A program made the translations under genes and the position numbers. The notes under the pieces are model-generated. The model was not told the DNA's origin. It saw only the letters and a program-made list of their open reading frames with translations, and ran no database searches. Positions 33,699 to 43,883 of a stretch of DNA of 64,000 bases are shown here, piece after piece. The number at the start of each line of letters is the position of its first letter. Position 1 is the first letter of the stretch. Origin of the DNA: Ctena decussata (taxonomy: Eukaryota; Mollusca; Bivalvia; Lucinida; Lucinidae); the NCBI GenBank assembly GCA_963989385.1, contig OZ022499.1:50519757-50583756 (forward strand), in the 5' to 3' direction.

Positions 33699-34713
33699 CT
33701 GTAAAAGATAGATGCGCACACAAGTACATTATTTTGTGTTTCATGTAAAACAAGAGGAAGTATTTTTGATGTGTAATTTTTCTGCTCTACAAAGTTCCTG
33801 AGAGTATGAAAATTATACAATGTATATTGTAATGTGTGTAAACTATCACACACTATCATTTACATTGTACATGGTGCTAGTCTCAAATTCTAGAAATATG
33901 CCATACTGTCTGTTCTGATTTCACTATGTGATTTCAAATTAACAATACTTTTACGGTGAATGGGAATACTTTCAGGGGTCACAACTCTTGTAATTTTCAT
34001 TTTTTGCTTCTCTTCTCCATAGGGTCTACTCTTAAAGGAAAGAATTTGCTCCCCAGGGAGCAAATTCATTCCTTTGAGAGTAGAACATACAGGAGCAAAT
34101 TCTTTCCTTGGAAAGTAGACCCCATTTTCAAATGGCTTTGTCGCCCAGGGAAACAAACAGGAAGTCACAAAAATAGTTCCGGTGGTAAAATCAGTGGAAA
34201 AACATAGAGTTGTACCGATTCACCTTAAAGTTTATAATATTTTGTGCCTGAAGTATCTTGCCATATCAGCACCATCATGAGAAAAATCTTGTCTTTATGC
34301 AAATGCAAACTGCGAGCTCTGATCAGCGTGCATATATTTGCAGTCTGATCATCTAACACAGTTTGTCCAAATAATGACAGGTAGTTTAGAATTGAAAAAT
34401 ACATAAACTATGCCTGTTCAGACCAGTGTGCTGTTACATGTACTGATTTACCACTAACACTTTCTGACTGCTGACTTAATGCTGTTTGTCCACTTGTGCT
34501 TGTTTATTGTGGCCACAGTCCCGGGTATGCCTTCTCTCTGGGTGACGGCATTTCAGTACATAGGCCTCCTACTAATTTGGATAATAGTAGGGCAAGGGCC
34601 AGCTGTGCTTGCAGCAGATGGGGGATGGGACTGTTTGGATTTTTTTTGGTCTCATCTATTTCATCTTTTCCTTTTCTTTTTCCCTCTCTTAAGAAGGCAA
34701 CTCAATATATACT
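33699..34713. other. Intron with short hairpins and an unnamed repeat
   Basis: A hairpin at about 34,030-34,090 pairs AAGGAAAGAATTTGCTCC with GGAGCAAATTCATTCCTTT. From 34,475 a repeat-like segment gives plus-strand frames containing DNSRARASCACSRWG, repeated at 53,520-53,720. I recall such frames as common repeat translations in invertebrates, so I do not call a gene. The missing ABHD12-like microexon could be here, but I did not find it. Confidence 0.5.
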
Positions 34714-35741
34714 GAACAAGAGCATGTGAGCAGGGGCTCACGTATACCCCCGGCCAGCGCCATCGCCTTATATAAACACACTTAATACAAAATTTTAAAG
34801 CAAATGTTAAATAACAGACAGATGAATGGACAATCATTTACAAGTACAGTGAAAGGCCTATAGACAAATACACAATGGTTCCATTAAAATATGCAAATTA
34901 TGTAATCAAAAGAAAATACAAATTTAACACAAAACTTCAACACAAGTTTACATAAACTTCTATGTCAGTGACACTGACCTAAAGTCAGCAACAGCATCCA
35001 GATGATGTCAACTAGCCAGTTTTAATATATAACTAAACCTAGTTACATGGCAATCTGGGAAATCTTTGACATAAATTTTCCCATTTATTCCATTGGAGAT
35101 CAAGATGGAAAAACAGAAAAAATGCAAAAGAAGGCAAAAAAAAAAAATCTGAGCGTTTTGATTTTCTTTCCAACAATAAACTTGGCCATTCTCAAGATGT
35201 ATACAAAATTTGAAGACTGCGGCTCTCTTAGGAACAGAGAAAACTGTGACAAAAATAAATTGGAGGGAAAGAAAAATGGACAAACAAAGGGAATGATATG
35301 CAGAAGGAAGCTGATACTCTCTTCCATGATACAACCAGTCATTTCCAACATTTGCACTCAATTTCAAAATCCTAGCAGTTGTGGTTCCTGAAAAATCTTG
35401 GACAGGAAAAAAAGTTAATTCTATAGGAGAGAATGAAAAACTGAACAAACAAGGGGAATGATAAGCAAGAGAAGGCTAATTGTCTCTTACACTGTACTAG
35501 TCATATCCAACGTTTGTACCAAATTTCAAAATCCTAGCTGTTGTGGTTCTGAGAAATCTGTGACAAATTTATTTGGAGAGAAAGAAAAAATGGATAAACA
35601 AAGGGAATGATAAGCAAGAGAAGGCTGATTGTCTCTTACACGGTACAACTAGTCATTTCCAATGTTTGTACCAAATTTCAAAATCCTAGCTATTGTGGTT
35701 CCTGAGAAATCTGTGACAGAAATTTTAATGGAGAGAAAGAA

Positions 35742-37729
35742 AACAAGAGGCCCAAATGGACCTGATATCGCTCACCTGGCTATTGTGCAACGGGACCATT
35801 CTGATACAAAATTGGTCCAATTCCACTGAGAATTTCTCATTTTCACATTTTGCTACTTTTAGTAACAGAGGCCAACTTGCCTGGTCTTTATATATTTACT
35901 TTTGAAACACCTCAATGCAAGAATCATTTTGCCACAAATTCCATCAAAATCCATTCAGGGGTTACTAAGATATTGCCAGTTTCATGTTTTGTTCTATTTT
36001 TAGTAATGGCAGATGGGGCCATCTTGGATTGCTAAAATGCAAAAAATCGAAAAGCCTTCATGCAAGGACCATTTTGACACAAGTTTGGTCCAATTCCATT
36101 GAGGTTTTCTAATTTTCACATTTTTCTATTTTTAGTAACAGAGGCCAATATGACTGGTCTACAGTTAGATATTTTTGAAACATCTCAATGCAAGAATCAT
36201 TTTGACACAAATTTCGTCAAAATCCATTCAGCGGTTACTGAGATATTGTCATTTTCATGTTTTGTGCTATTTTTAGTAACGGCAGATGGCGGCCATCTTA
36301 GAATGCCAAAATGCAAAAAATCGAAATAGCTTAATGAAAGGACCATTCTGACACAAAATTAATCCAACTCCATTGAGATTTTCTAATTTTCACATTTTCT
36401 ATTTTTAGTAACAGAGGCCAATATGAATGGTCTACAGTTAGATATTTTTGAAACATCTCAATGCAAGAATCATTTTGACACAAATTTCGTCAAAATCCAT
36501 TCAGCGGTTACTGAGATATTGTCATTTTCATGTTTTGTGCTATTTTTAGTAACGGCAGATGGCGGCCATCTTGGAATGCCAAATTGCAATTAATCGAAAT
36601 GACTTCATGCAAGGAAAATTCTGACACAAAATTGGTCCAATTCCATTCAAGGGTTCTTGAGTAATTGTCATTTTTATGTTTGTGCTATTTTTAGTAACAC
36701 CAGATGGCAGCCATCTTGGAATGCCAAATTGCAGTTAATCGAAACGGCTTCATGCAAGGAACATTCTGACACAAAATTGGTCCAATTCCATTCAAGGGTT
36801 CTTGAGTAATTGTCATTTTTATGTTTGTGCTACTTTTAGTAATGGCCCCCATGGTGGCCATCTTGGATAGTCAACTGGCACAAAATTGAAATGATTCCAT
36901 TCAAGAACCATTTCTGACCAAATCTGGTCAGAATTGGTTGCATTTTCTTTAGATATTGACATTTGAGCAAAATCGGCCTTGTAAACGCTAAGTAGGTCAC
37001 TGTGACCTAATTCCGCTATAGATTTTTTTTATTTTTACAGTTTTTAATACCAAGGTCCCACTTATGTTCCATGCAAACTTTCAACCAAATATACCAAATG
37101 GTTCTGGAGAAGAAGTTGATTTTGTTGTTTTTGCTATTTTTAGTAACAGCAGCCATCTTGGATTCTTGACCTGACCCAATTTTACAATTTTGAAACCCTG
37201 CAGTCTGGTCATGCTCCATGTGAAATTTGAGGTCCATGGGCTCAGTGGTTTTAGAGAAGAAGTTGTTTGAAGTTGTTTAAATAGGTCATTTTTTGACATT
37301 GGCATTTGAGCAAAATTACACACATAAACAGAAAGTATGTCACTGTGACAAAACTCCGCTACAGATTTTTTTCATTTTTACAATTTTGAATACCAAGGTT
37401 TCACTGATGTTCCATGCCAAAATTCAGACAAATATACCATGTGGTTCTGGAGAAGAAGTTTATTTTGTTGTTTTTGCTATTTTTAGTAATGGCGGCCATC
37501 TTGGATTTTCAACCTGACCCAATTTTACAATACTGAGACCCTGGAGTCAGGTCATGCTCCATGTGAAATTTGAGAACCATGGGACCAGTAGTTTTACAGA
37601 AGAAGATGTTTGAATATTTGTTTTTAGGTGTTGACGGACAAATTATGTGACGACGCACGACCCACGACGCAAGCCGGACGCATTGGTATGACAATAGCTC
37701 ACTATGGCCCTTCAGGCCAGGTGAGCTAA
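35742..37729 (+). mobile_element. HINE-like element, CAAGAGGCCC start (nested)
   Basis: It begins AACAAGAGGCCCAAATGGAC…CGCTCACCTGG and ends CTATGGCCCTTCAGGCCAGG…TGAGCTA, which are complementary at the termini. Eight or more units of 140-190 bp share TATTTTTAGTAACAG and GGCGGCCATCTTGGA. The microsatellite is degenerate (ACGACGCACGACCCACGACG). Removal rejoins a host unit at GAGAAAGAAA/AATGGACAAAC. Confidence 0.8.
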
Positions 37730-38058
37730 AAATGGACAAACAAAGGGAATGATAAGCAGGAGAACGCTGATTGTCTCTTACACTGTACAACTAGTCAAAC
37801 CCAACGTTTGTACCAAATTTCAAGATCCTAGCTATTGTGGTTCCTGAGAAATCTGTGACAGAAATTTTACTGGAGAGAAAGAAAAAATGGACAAACAAAG
37901 GGAATGATAAGAGGAGAAGGCTGATTGTCTCTTACACGGTACAACTAGTCATACCCAATGTTTGTACCAAATTTCAAGATCCTAGCTATCATGGTTCCTG
38001 AGAAATCTGTGACAGAAATTTTATTGGAGAGAAAGAAAAAATGAACAAACAAAGGGAA

Positions 38059-39616
38059 CTAGAACTGTCGGAGAATCCGACTATACCCCCGCTCAACAGC
38101 TTTAGTAAAATGGTGTTACTTTCAATACCTGGAGCATAGAGAGAAACAACTCATTGCTAATATGTATATCAAATATCAAGTATTCGATTTTGGAATAAGA
38201 CATTTCACATGGACAGAATAAACAAGTCATTGTCAACTCATATACCAAATATGAAGATTCTACCTTGAGCAGTTGCTAAGAAATCTTTTGCGTAAAATTA
38301 CAGTACTGAATGCATGGAAAGAATATATGGAGAGAAAGACAAGTGAACAAATACAGGAAAGAACAAACCAGAGACTTGTCATTGTCAATCTGTACACCAA
38401 ATATGAACTTTCTGTCAGTCATCAACCTGTATACCAAAAATGACCACTTTTATTTTGCATGGTTGTGAAGAAATGTTTGACAAAAAATTTCATTAATCAA
38501 AGTATGGAAAGAAAGAAAATCGGACAAATAAAGGGAAGAATAAGAGGAGAAGGCTGGTTTGCAATCCCACAATACAAAACATCATTACCAACCTGTATAC
38601 CAAATCTGACCACTTCATCTTGCATGGTTGTGGAGAAATCTTTGACGAAAAATTTTATCATTCAAAGTATGGAAAGAAAGAAAATCGGACAAATTAAGGG
38701 AAGTATAAGCAAGAAAAGGCTGGTTTGCAATCCCACGATACAAAACATCATTACCAACCTGTATACCAAATCTGACCACTTCATCTTGCATGGTTGTGGA
38801 GAAATCTTTGACGAAAAATTTCATCATTCAAAGTATGGAAAGAAAGAAAAAGAAAGAAAATTGGACAAATAAAGGGCAGAATAAGCATGAGAAGGCTGGT
38901 TTGCAATCCCACGATACAACACATCATCACCAACATGTATACCAAATCTGACCATTCTGTCTTGCATGGTTGTGGAGAAATCTTTGACGAAAAATTTCAT
39001 TATTCAAAGTATGGAAAGAAAGAAAATCGGACAAATAAAGAGAAGAACAAGCAGGAGAAGGCTGGTTTGCAATCCCACGATACAACATGTCATCATCAAC
39101 CTGTATACCAAATCTGACCACTTCATCTTGCATGGTTGTGGAGAAATCTTTGACGAAAAATGCAACATTCAAAGTATGGAAAGAAAGAAAATCGGACAAA
39201 TACGGGAAGAACAAGCAAGAGAAGGCTGGTTTGCAATCCCACGATACAACACATCATCACCAACACGTAAACCAAATATGACCATTCTGTCTTGCATGGT
39301 TGTGGAGAAACCTTTGACGAAAAATTTCATTGTTCAAAGTATGGAAAGAAAGAAAATCGGACAAATAAAGAGAAGAATAAGCAGGAGAAGGTTGGTTTGC
39401 AATCCCACGATACAACACATCATCACCAACATGTATACCAAATATGACCATTCTAGCTTGCATGGTTGTGGAGAAATCTTTGACGAAAAATTTCATTAAA
39501 AGGGGACGGACGGAAGGACGGACGGAGGGACGGACGGAAGAACGGACGGAGGGACGGAAGGACGGACGGACAGATGTAAACCAGTATACCCCCCACTTTT
39601 TCAAAGCGGGGGTATA
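38059..39616 (+). mobile_element. HINE-like element, 165-bp units (nested)
   Basis: The start is TAGAACTGTCGGAGAATCCG…ACTATACCCCCGC. Units marked by GAGAAGGCTGGTT lie at 38,548; 38,712; 38,889; 39,054; 39,218 and 39,383. They are followed by a long GGACGGACGGAAGG tract (39,506-39,572) and the end CCCCCCACTTTTTCAAAGCG…GGGGTATA. Removal rejoins the host unit at AAAGGGAA/ATGATAAGCA. Confidence 0.85.
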
Positions 39617-40269
39617 ATGATAAGCAAGAGAAGGCTGATTGTCTCTTACACTGTACAACTAGTCATACCCAACGTTTGTACCAAATTTCAAGATCCTAGC
39701 TATCATGGTTCCTGAGAAATCTGTGACAGAAATTTTAATGAAGAGAAAGAAAAAATGGACAAACAAAGAGAATGATAAGCAGGAGAAGGCTGATTGTCTC
39801 TTACACGGTACAACTAGTCATACCCAACATTTGTACCAAATTTCAAGATCCTAGCTATCATGGTTCCTGAGAAATCTGTGACAGAAATTTTAATGGAGAG
39901 AAAGAAAAAATGGACAAACAAAGGGAATGACAAGCAGGAGAAGGCTGATTGTCTCTTACATGGTACAACTAGTCATACCCAACGTTTGTACCAAATTTCA
40001 AGATCCTAGCTATTGTGGTTCCTGAGAAAACTTTGACAGAAAAATGTTAACATACACACACACACAAACATATTAACGGAAAAACCAAAAACTATATACC
40101 CCCTATATACTTCGTATACCGGGGGGTATAAAAACTACCTTGAAGAGCTGTTAAAACCCAAACAACCAACCCTGGGCACAAAGCCATATCAGGCACATTA
40201 CCTCAGTGTGTGTTGTGTTTTGCGTGCAGATGTTCAGTTATGCCAGTTCAATAAGGCAGACACCACCCT

Positions 40270-40514
40270 GGGCCCAGTTGTTCAAAGTATCGTTAGCCTA
40301 ACGAGCTCGTTAAGAGGTCAACTCGTTAAGTGTTTTGCAACTTTGTAACCAAATACGCTGGTATTTTTTGTTGAAAAAAATGTAAGAAGCTTTTGCAGTG
40401 CAAAAGCTTCTTACATTTTTCAACAAAAAATATTGGCGTATTTGAGATATTAACGTTTAAAATTTTAACGAAACGTTAACTAACGATGTCGTTAGTTTTG
40501 AACAACCGGGCCCT
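40270..40514. mobile_element. MITE, GGGCCCAGTTGTTCAAAGC family
   Basis: It starts GGGCCCAGTTGTTCAAAGT and ends TTTTGAACAACCGGGCCC. The centre is a near-perfect hairpin around TGTAAGAAGCTTTTGCAGTG and its complement. It lies in an ABHD12-like copy A intron. Confidence 0.75.
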
Positions 40515-41450
40515 GCTGTTCAGTGACAATGCAATCACCAACTACCACCCTGATATCACAATTTCCAGCTCAGGGAACGATTGCTGCAAATTTCCTGATC
40601 TGTTGGATTGAAAAAATTTATCGAACATGTGCTGCCTGTGGGAGTCAAATTGGCAACACCCTGCATGTAAGGCAAACACTCAATCCACAAGGTCAGGCCG
40701 GGCTAATAATTATATCTGATGACTTTCTTTTCTAGGATAAAACAAAAGGGCCAGTGGCAAGCAAAAGTGCCTAAGATTCATGCTATCAGAAAAGACTCAG
40801 ATCAGACTGAGCAGTTGTGCAGTCTATTCAAGGTCTCCAATGACTGCATCTGTCTTGAGATCTCTTTTGATGGCCATTAGACTAAATCTCACCATTTCTG
40901 CATAGATTTCTTGCTAGTTTTGTAGTAACGCTGGAAAGACAATTAAAGGTGTATAGATACTTTAAGCAAGGGAGACTATTTTAACAGTATATGCTTTCCT
41001 GGTAGCTGAATCTTCTATCAGTGGCGGCTACACTTAAAGGAAAGAATTTGCTCTCAGAGAGCAAATTCTTTCCTTTAAGAGTAGCCCCCTATGTAAAGAG
41101 ATGTAAATGTTTCCGTGTCAGTGAGATCTCCCTGAAAATGTATCCAAATACAGATGAGCACACTGAAGAACCTGATCAAACTGTCTGAATGTGCCAGCAC
41201 ATACAATCTTCATTCTATATATTGAAGAACAAAATATATTTTATTACAATGGCATATAATAACGAAATATATTAAGAAGCAGCTGCTCTTTGTTGTTGTT
41301 TTTATTTTTAATCATTATCATCACTATTATTACTATTTTTTCTTTTACATTTTAGACTGTAAACCACTTTTTGTTTTGTAACAAGAAAACATTCACATCT
41401 TTAGCAAGAAAGGCAAAGTCCCAATAATTCTTGTCAGAAGCATATATTTA
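40515..41450. other. Intron sequence, partly homologous to 53,895-54,285
   Basis: Plus-strand frames starting MTMQSPTTTLIS and MTMQSPTATLIS occur in both copies, with different indels and frameshifts after about 70 residues, so they look noncoding. A foldback at 41,025-41,092 pairs CTTAAAGGAAAGAATTTGCT with its complement; it is also seen at 12,697-12,762. Confidence 0.5.
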
Positions 41451-41454
41451 CAGT

Positions 41455-41722
41455 TGGGCTGTGTAGTACAGTTGGTAGTGTGTCTGACTCAAGAACCACA
41501 GGTCCCGGGTTTGATACCCGGTCCCGCTGTTTACTTTCGTTTCTCCTTCTGATTTAAGAAGAGTGCAGTTGTCAGTTACTGGCAAAAGTATGTGCACTTA
41601 GTATTGGTTAACTGCTTAGGAAGTCTAAGGCTGTCCAGAGATAGTGTCGTTAGGTTAACTGACAGTCCCAACATGACCATAGCTGTTTACGTGGAAGTAA
41701 AGCAACAAAACAAGAACAACAA
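41455..41722 (+). mobile_element. tRNA-headed SINE
   Basis: The tRNA-like head (about 41,455-41,527) has TAGTACAGTTGGTAG as A box and GGTTTGATACC as B box with a well-paired T arm. The conserved body follows (GTCAGTTACTGGC, AGTATGTGCACTTAGT) and then an A-rich tail with AACAACAAG. The partner region of copy B (near 55,280) lacks it. The family has a conserved central domain as in known mollusc SINEs; I cannot name the family without a search. Confidence 0.8.
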
Positions 41723-41953
41723 GTATTTGCATATAAATCATACTGTCCTACAACAGTCTTTCCTACTCAAATGCAGAGCTTCAGCTGAAGGCAGCACAGA
41801 TCTGATAGTAATTCTGAATTGTCTTTGAAAAATGTATGTTGTAGTCTTTCATAAGAACTGTCAAGGCAAAACAAGAATTCTGAAGACAACTATCTCTCAG
41901 CCGTCTGCACATCAAAAAAGAGCTAACCAGAAAACTTCACCAAAGTTTAATTC

Positions 41954-42156
41954 AGTGCTCCAGATAAGAAGGGGTAGCAGGGATAATTTAGGGATAATTT
42001 CAGATAATTTTTCATTAAAACATGTTATGACCCCTCATTAAAACCGTCTCACCGAGACGGTTCTAATGAGTGGTCACAACGTATGTTTTTGTGGAGAAAT
42101 AAGAAAAATTATCTCAGAATTATCTTACAAACCTCACCTTATCTGGAGCTCTGGTT
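41954..42156. mobile_element. Foldback MITE, GTTGTGACCCCTCAT family
   Basis: It is bounded by CAGTGCTCCAGATAAGAAGG and CCTTATCTGGAGCTCTGG. The arms contain GACCCCTCATTAAAACCGTC. It splits an older repeat whose halves lie at 41,874-41,951 (GAATTCTG…) and 42,160-42,225 (CAATACCTATGTCT). Confidence 0.7.
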
Positions 42157-42420
42157 TATGCTACCACAGCAGATGTGGAAAAGCAATACCTATGTCTGAC
42201 ACTCTGCAAGTTGCAGGTGGGACAAAAACATGTTGTGGCCCATTTTTGGAACTGCCTAGTGAAGTGTCATAGCATGTTTTAAGTTGTGCAGAGGTACAAC
42301 AACATATCAATTTAAAGAAACACATCAGCACTAGAAGTTTGAGTTTGAAACAAAAACAGATGTGTCCCTACTCCCCACCTCCTCTTGAGCCCCAACCCAT
42401 GCCACTCCTTGCCCATAACC

Positions 42421-42680
42421 CTTTTTTTTAAGTTATAGAGCCGACACAATTTCCATGCTAAAAATTACAAAGGGGGATAATTCAGTAACAAACACATGTG
42501 GAGTTATGGTTCTTAATCTCTGCATATCATCAGATGATGCTTTACATTTGTACCAAGTTTCTTGAAAATATCTTCAACAGTTTCAGAGTTATGGAGCAGA
42601 CATGATTTGTGATGGACAGACAGAGAGATAACTATGGGAATACCAATATGCCTCTCCCAGAGGGGGGAAGAGAAATATTC
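42421..42680 (+). mobile_element. HINE-like fragment (157-bp family, plus orientation)
   Basis: It has one and a half units related to 14,008-15,672 in reverse: CATCAGATGATGCTTTACAT, TTGTACCAAGTTTCTTGAAA and TCAGAGTTATGGAGC, then GATGGACAGACAG and CCTCTCCCAGAGGGGGGAAG as a possible terminal hairpin. Confidence 0.5.
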
Positions 42681-42782
42681 TTGGAATCATCATCAAATAC
42701 TGCCTTTTCTGGTGGTCAGCAAAGCATGTTAAACACACAAAACTTCAAAAGTCAGGGAAAAATGAACACACTAAACACTCAC

Positions 42783-42912
42783 CCTGTTCCTAATGAATGT
42801 CCCCAGAGAAATACTGGTGAATTTCCACTGTGTTCTTTTATCCATTTGTAGGTATCTAAGGAATCTGACACAACACCATCTTCTGAGGGGCTTCCGTTGG
42901 AGTCACCATAAC
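42783..42912 (-). CDS. ABHD12-like copy A, nucleophile-elbow exon
   Basis: The 130-bp exon has acceptor TTCACACAG and donor GG|GTGAGT. It encodes YGDSNGSPSEDGVVSDSLDT, then YKWIKEHSGNSP, then VFLWGHSLGTG. GHSLG is the GxSxG nucleophile elbow, and Ser is the catalytic nucleophile (equivalent to human Ser246). 'GYGDS-x-G-x-P-S-E-x-G' is a signature of the ABHD12 family. The last two bases begin the Gly codon finished in the unfound microexon. The copy B equivalent is 56,970-57,099 (Asn-to-Ser in GDSN). Confidence 0.93.
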
Positions 42913-43352
42913 CTGTGTGAATATAGGATTGTGTCAATATGACATTTGTTTCAGAAGGTTCTGTAAACTTGTTGCTGGGTTTGTTGACAAACAGCAGTGC
43001 CACATGCTGTTAACAGCCATACTTTCAATGAGTGGAAATCCATGTTTGTTTCAATAAGGTAGTTCACATGCTGTTATAAACCTGCCTTGCAATTTGCTTA
43101 TACACATTTGGGGGCCATCACAAAATCTGACATCAGCATCAGTTTTGTGATATGAAAAATGTCATTATCATTTGTCCTGGAAGCAGTTTACAAAACTTCA
43201 TCAGATAACGACATTTCACAGCATAATTGCTAGACCATGACAGCATTTTCCAATGTTTTCAAGTATTCTTGCATGACAGAATGATTTTATGCAATAACTG
43301 CCATCTTCTTTTATAAATTCCCATCTGCTGAGTCCCTCAGGATTACAGCTCA

Positions 43353-43607
43353 GGTCCCTGCTGTTCAAAGCATCATTAACTTAACAAGGTCGTTAGACGA
43401 GGCTTTGTTAGGTCTTCTAGTGCACATAAAATCAAATGTTTTAATATTTTTGCAGGAAAATAAGTGTTTTTGCATTGCAGAAGCTCCAAACTATTTTTCT
43501 TATTTTTTTTTTTGCAAAAAATGGCTGTGTTTCCAAATACAATGTGTTTGAAATTATAACGTCTCATTAGTTAACGATCTTGTTAAGTTTGAACAACAAC
43601 CAGGCCC
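43353..43607. mobile_element. MITE, diverged member of the GGGCCC family
   Basis: The left end, GGTCCCTGCTGTTCAAAGC, and the right end, AAGTTTGAACAACAACCAGG, are imperfect relatives of the family TIR. The inner hairpin includes a poly-T run. It is located between the nucleophile-elbow exon and the 46,373 exon of copy A. Confidence 0.6.
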
Positions 43608-43749
43608 ATTTGTTTACATCTCTATTAATTTTCTTTTCCATTTATTTTAATAGCATATTTGCTTTTTCTTTTCCATTTATTTTAATAGCATATTTGCCTT
43701 TTAAAAACAATATAATAAGAAAGACGAAACGACTAAAAATTTGGATTTT

Positions 43750-43828
43750 TTACCTTCATGGTGTAATGAAACAGTGGGTGGAGCCTTATATTTAGCTCTG
43801 CCCACTATCTTCTTCATACCATGAAATT
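43750..43828. repeat. Hairpin conserved between ABHD12-like copies
   Basis: CATGGTGTAATGAAACAGTG and GGTGGAGC pair with GCTCTGCCCACTATCTTC and ACCATG. Copy B has the same structure at 58,127-58,195 with compensating differences (AGCCAAATATTTAGCTCC loop). It is probably a small MITE; an expressed hairpin RNA cannot be excluded. Confidence 0.55.
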
Positions 43829-43883
43829 TGAAAAATAAAATTTTTATTATTAATAGTCATTAATCACATAAAATGATTGTAAA

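Larger units (their letters stand above)
34714..40132 (+). mobile_element. HINE-like composite hosting two other elements
   Basis: The outer element is the family of 29,551-31,999: ACAAGAGCATGTGAGCAGGG and GTATACCCCCGGCC at the left, CACACACACA then TTCGTATACCGGGGGG at the right. Its array is broken by 35,742-37,729 and 38,059-39,616. Copy B is empty at about 53,763. The outer element alone would be about 1.9 kb. Confidence 0.85.

Noticed and set aside
34479..34729. Gene encoding the DNSRARASCACSRWG frame, and the 53,524-53,869 copy
   Set aside because: Two overlapping frames are equally open, and the copies are shifted and truncated relative to each other. It resembles a dispersed repeat.
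38459..39658. Frames of 130-177 codons on both strands
   Set aside because: They are the same HINE tandem units and ACGG tract. Translation of a unit whose length is a multiple of three gives repeated protein by chance.
40600..40680. Candidate for the missing ABHD12-like microexon (minus strand, VANLTP)
   Set aside because: The acceptor does not give the needed phase, and the copy B equivalent changes the key residues.
40523..40735. Conserved 70-75 codon frame MTMQSPT… in copies A and B as an exon or gene
   Set aside because: Indels between the copies change the frame near the end, and neither copy has paired splice sites. It is shared because the intron is shared.
41455..41527. Functional tRNA gene
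   Set aside because: It is the head of a SINE whose body matches 57,292-57,567 and 12,234-12,420.
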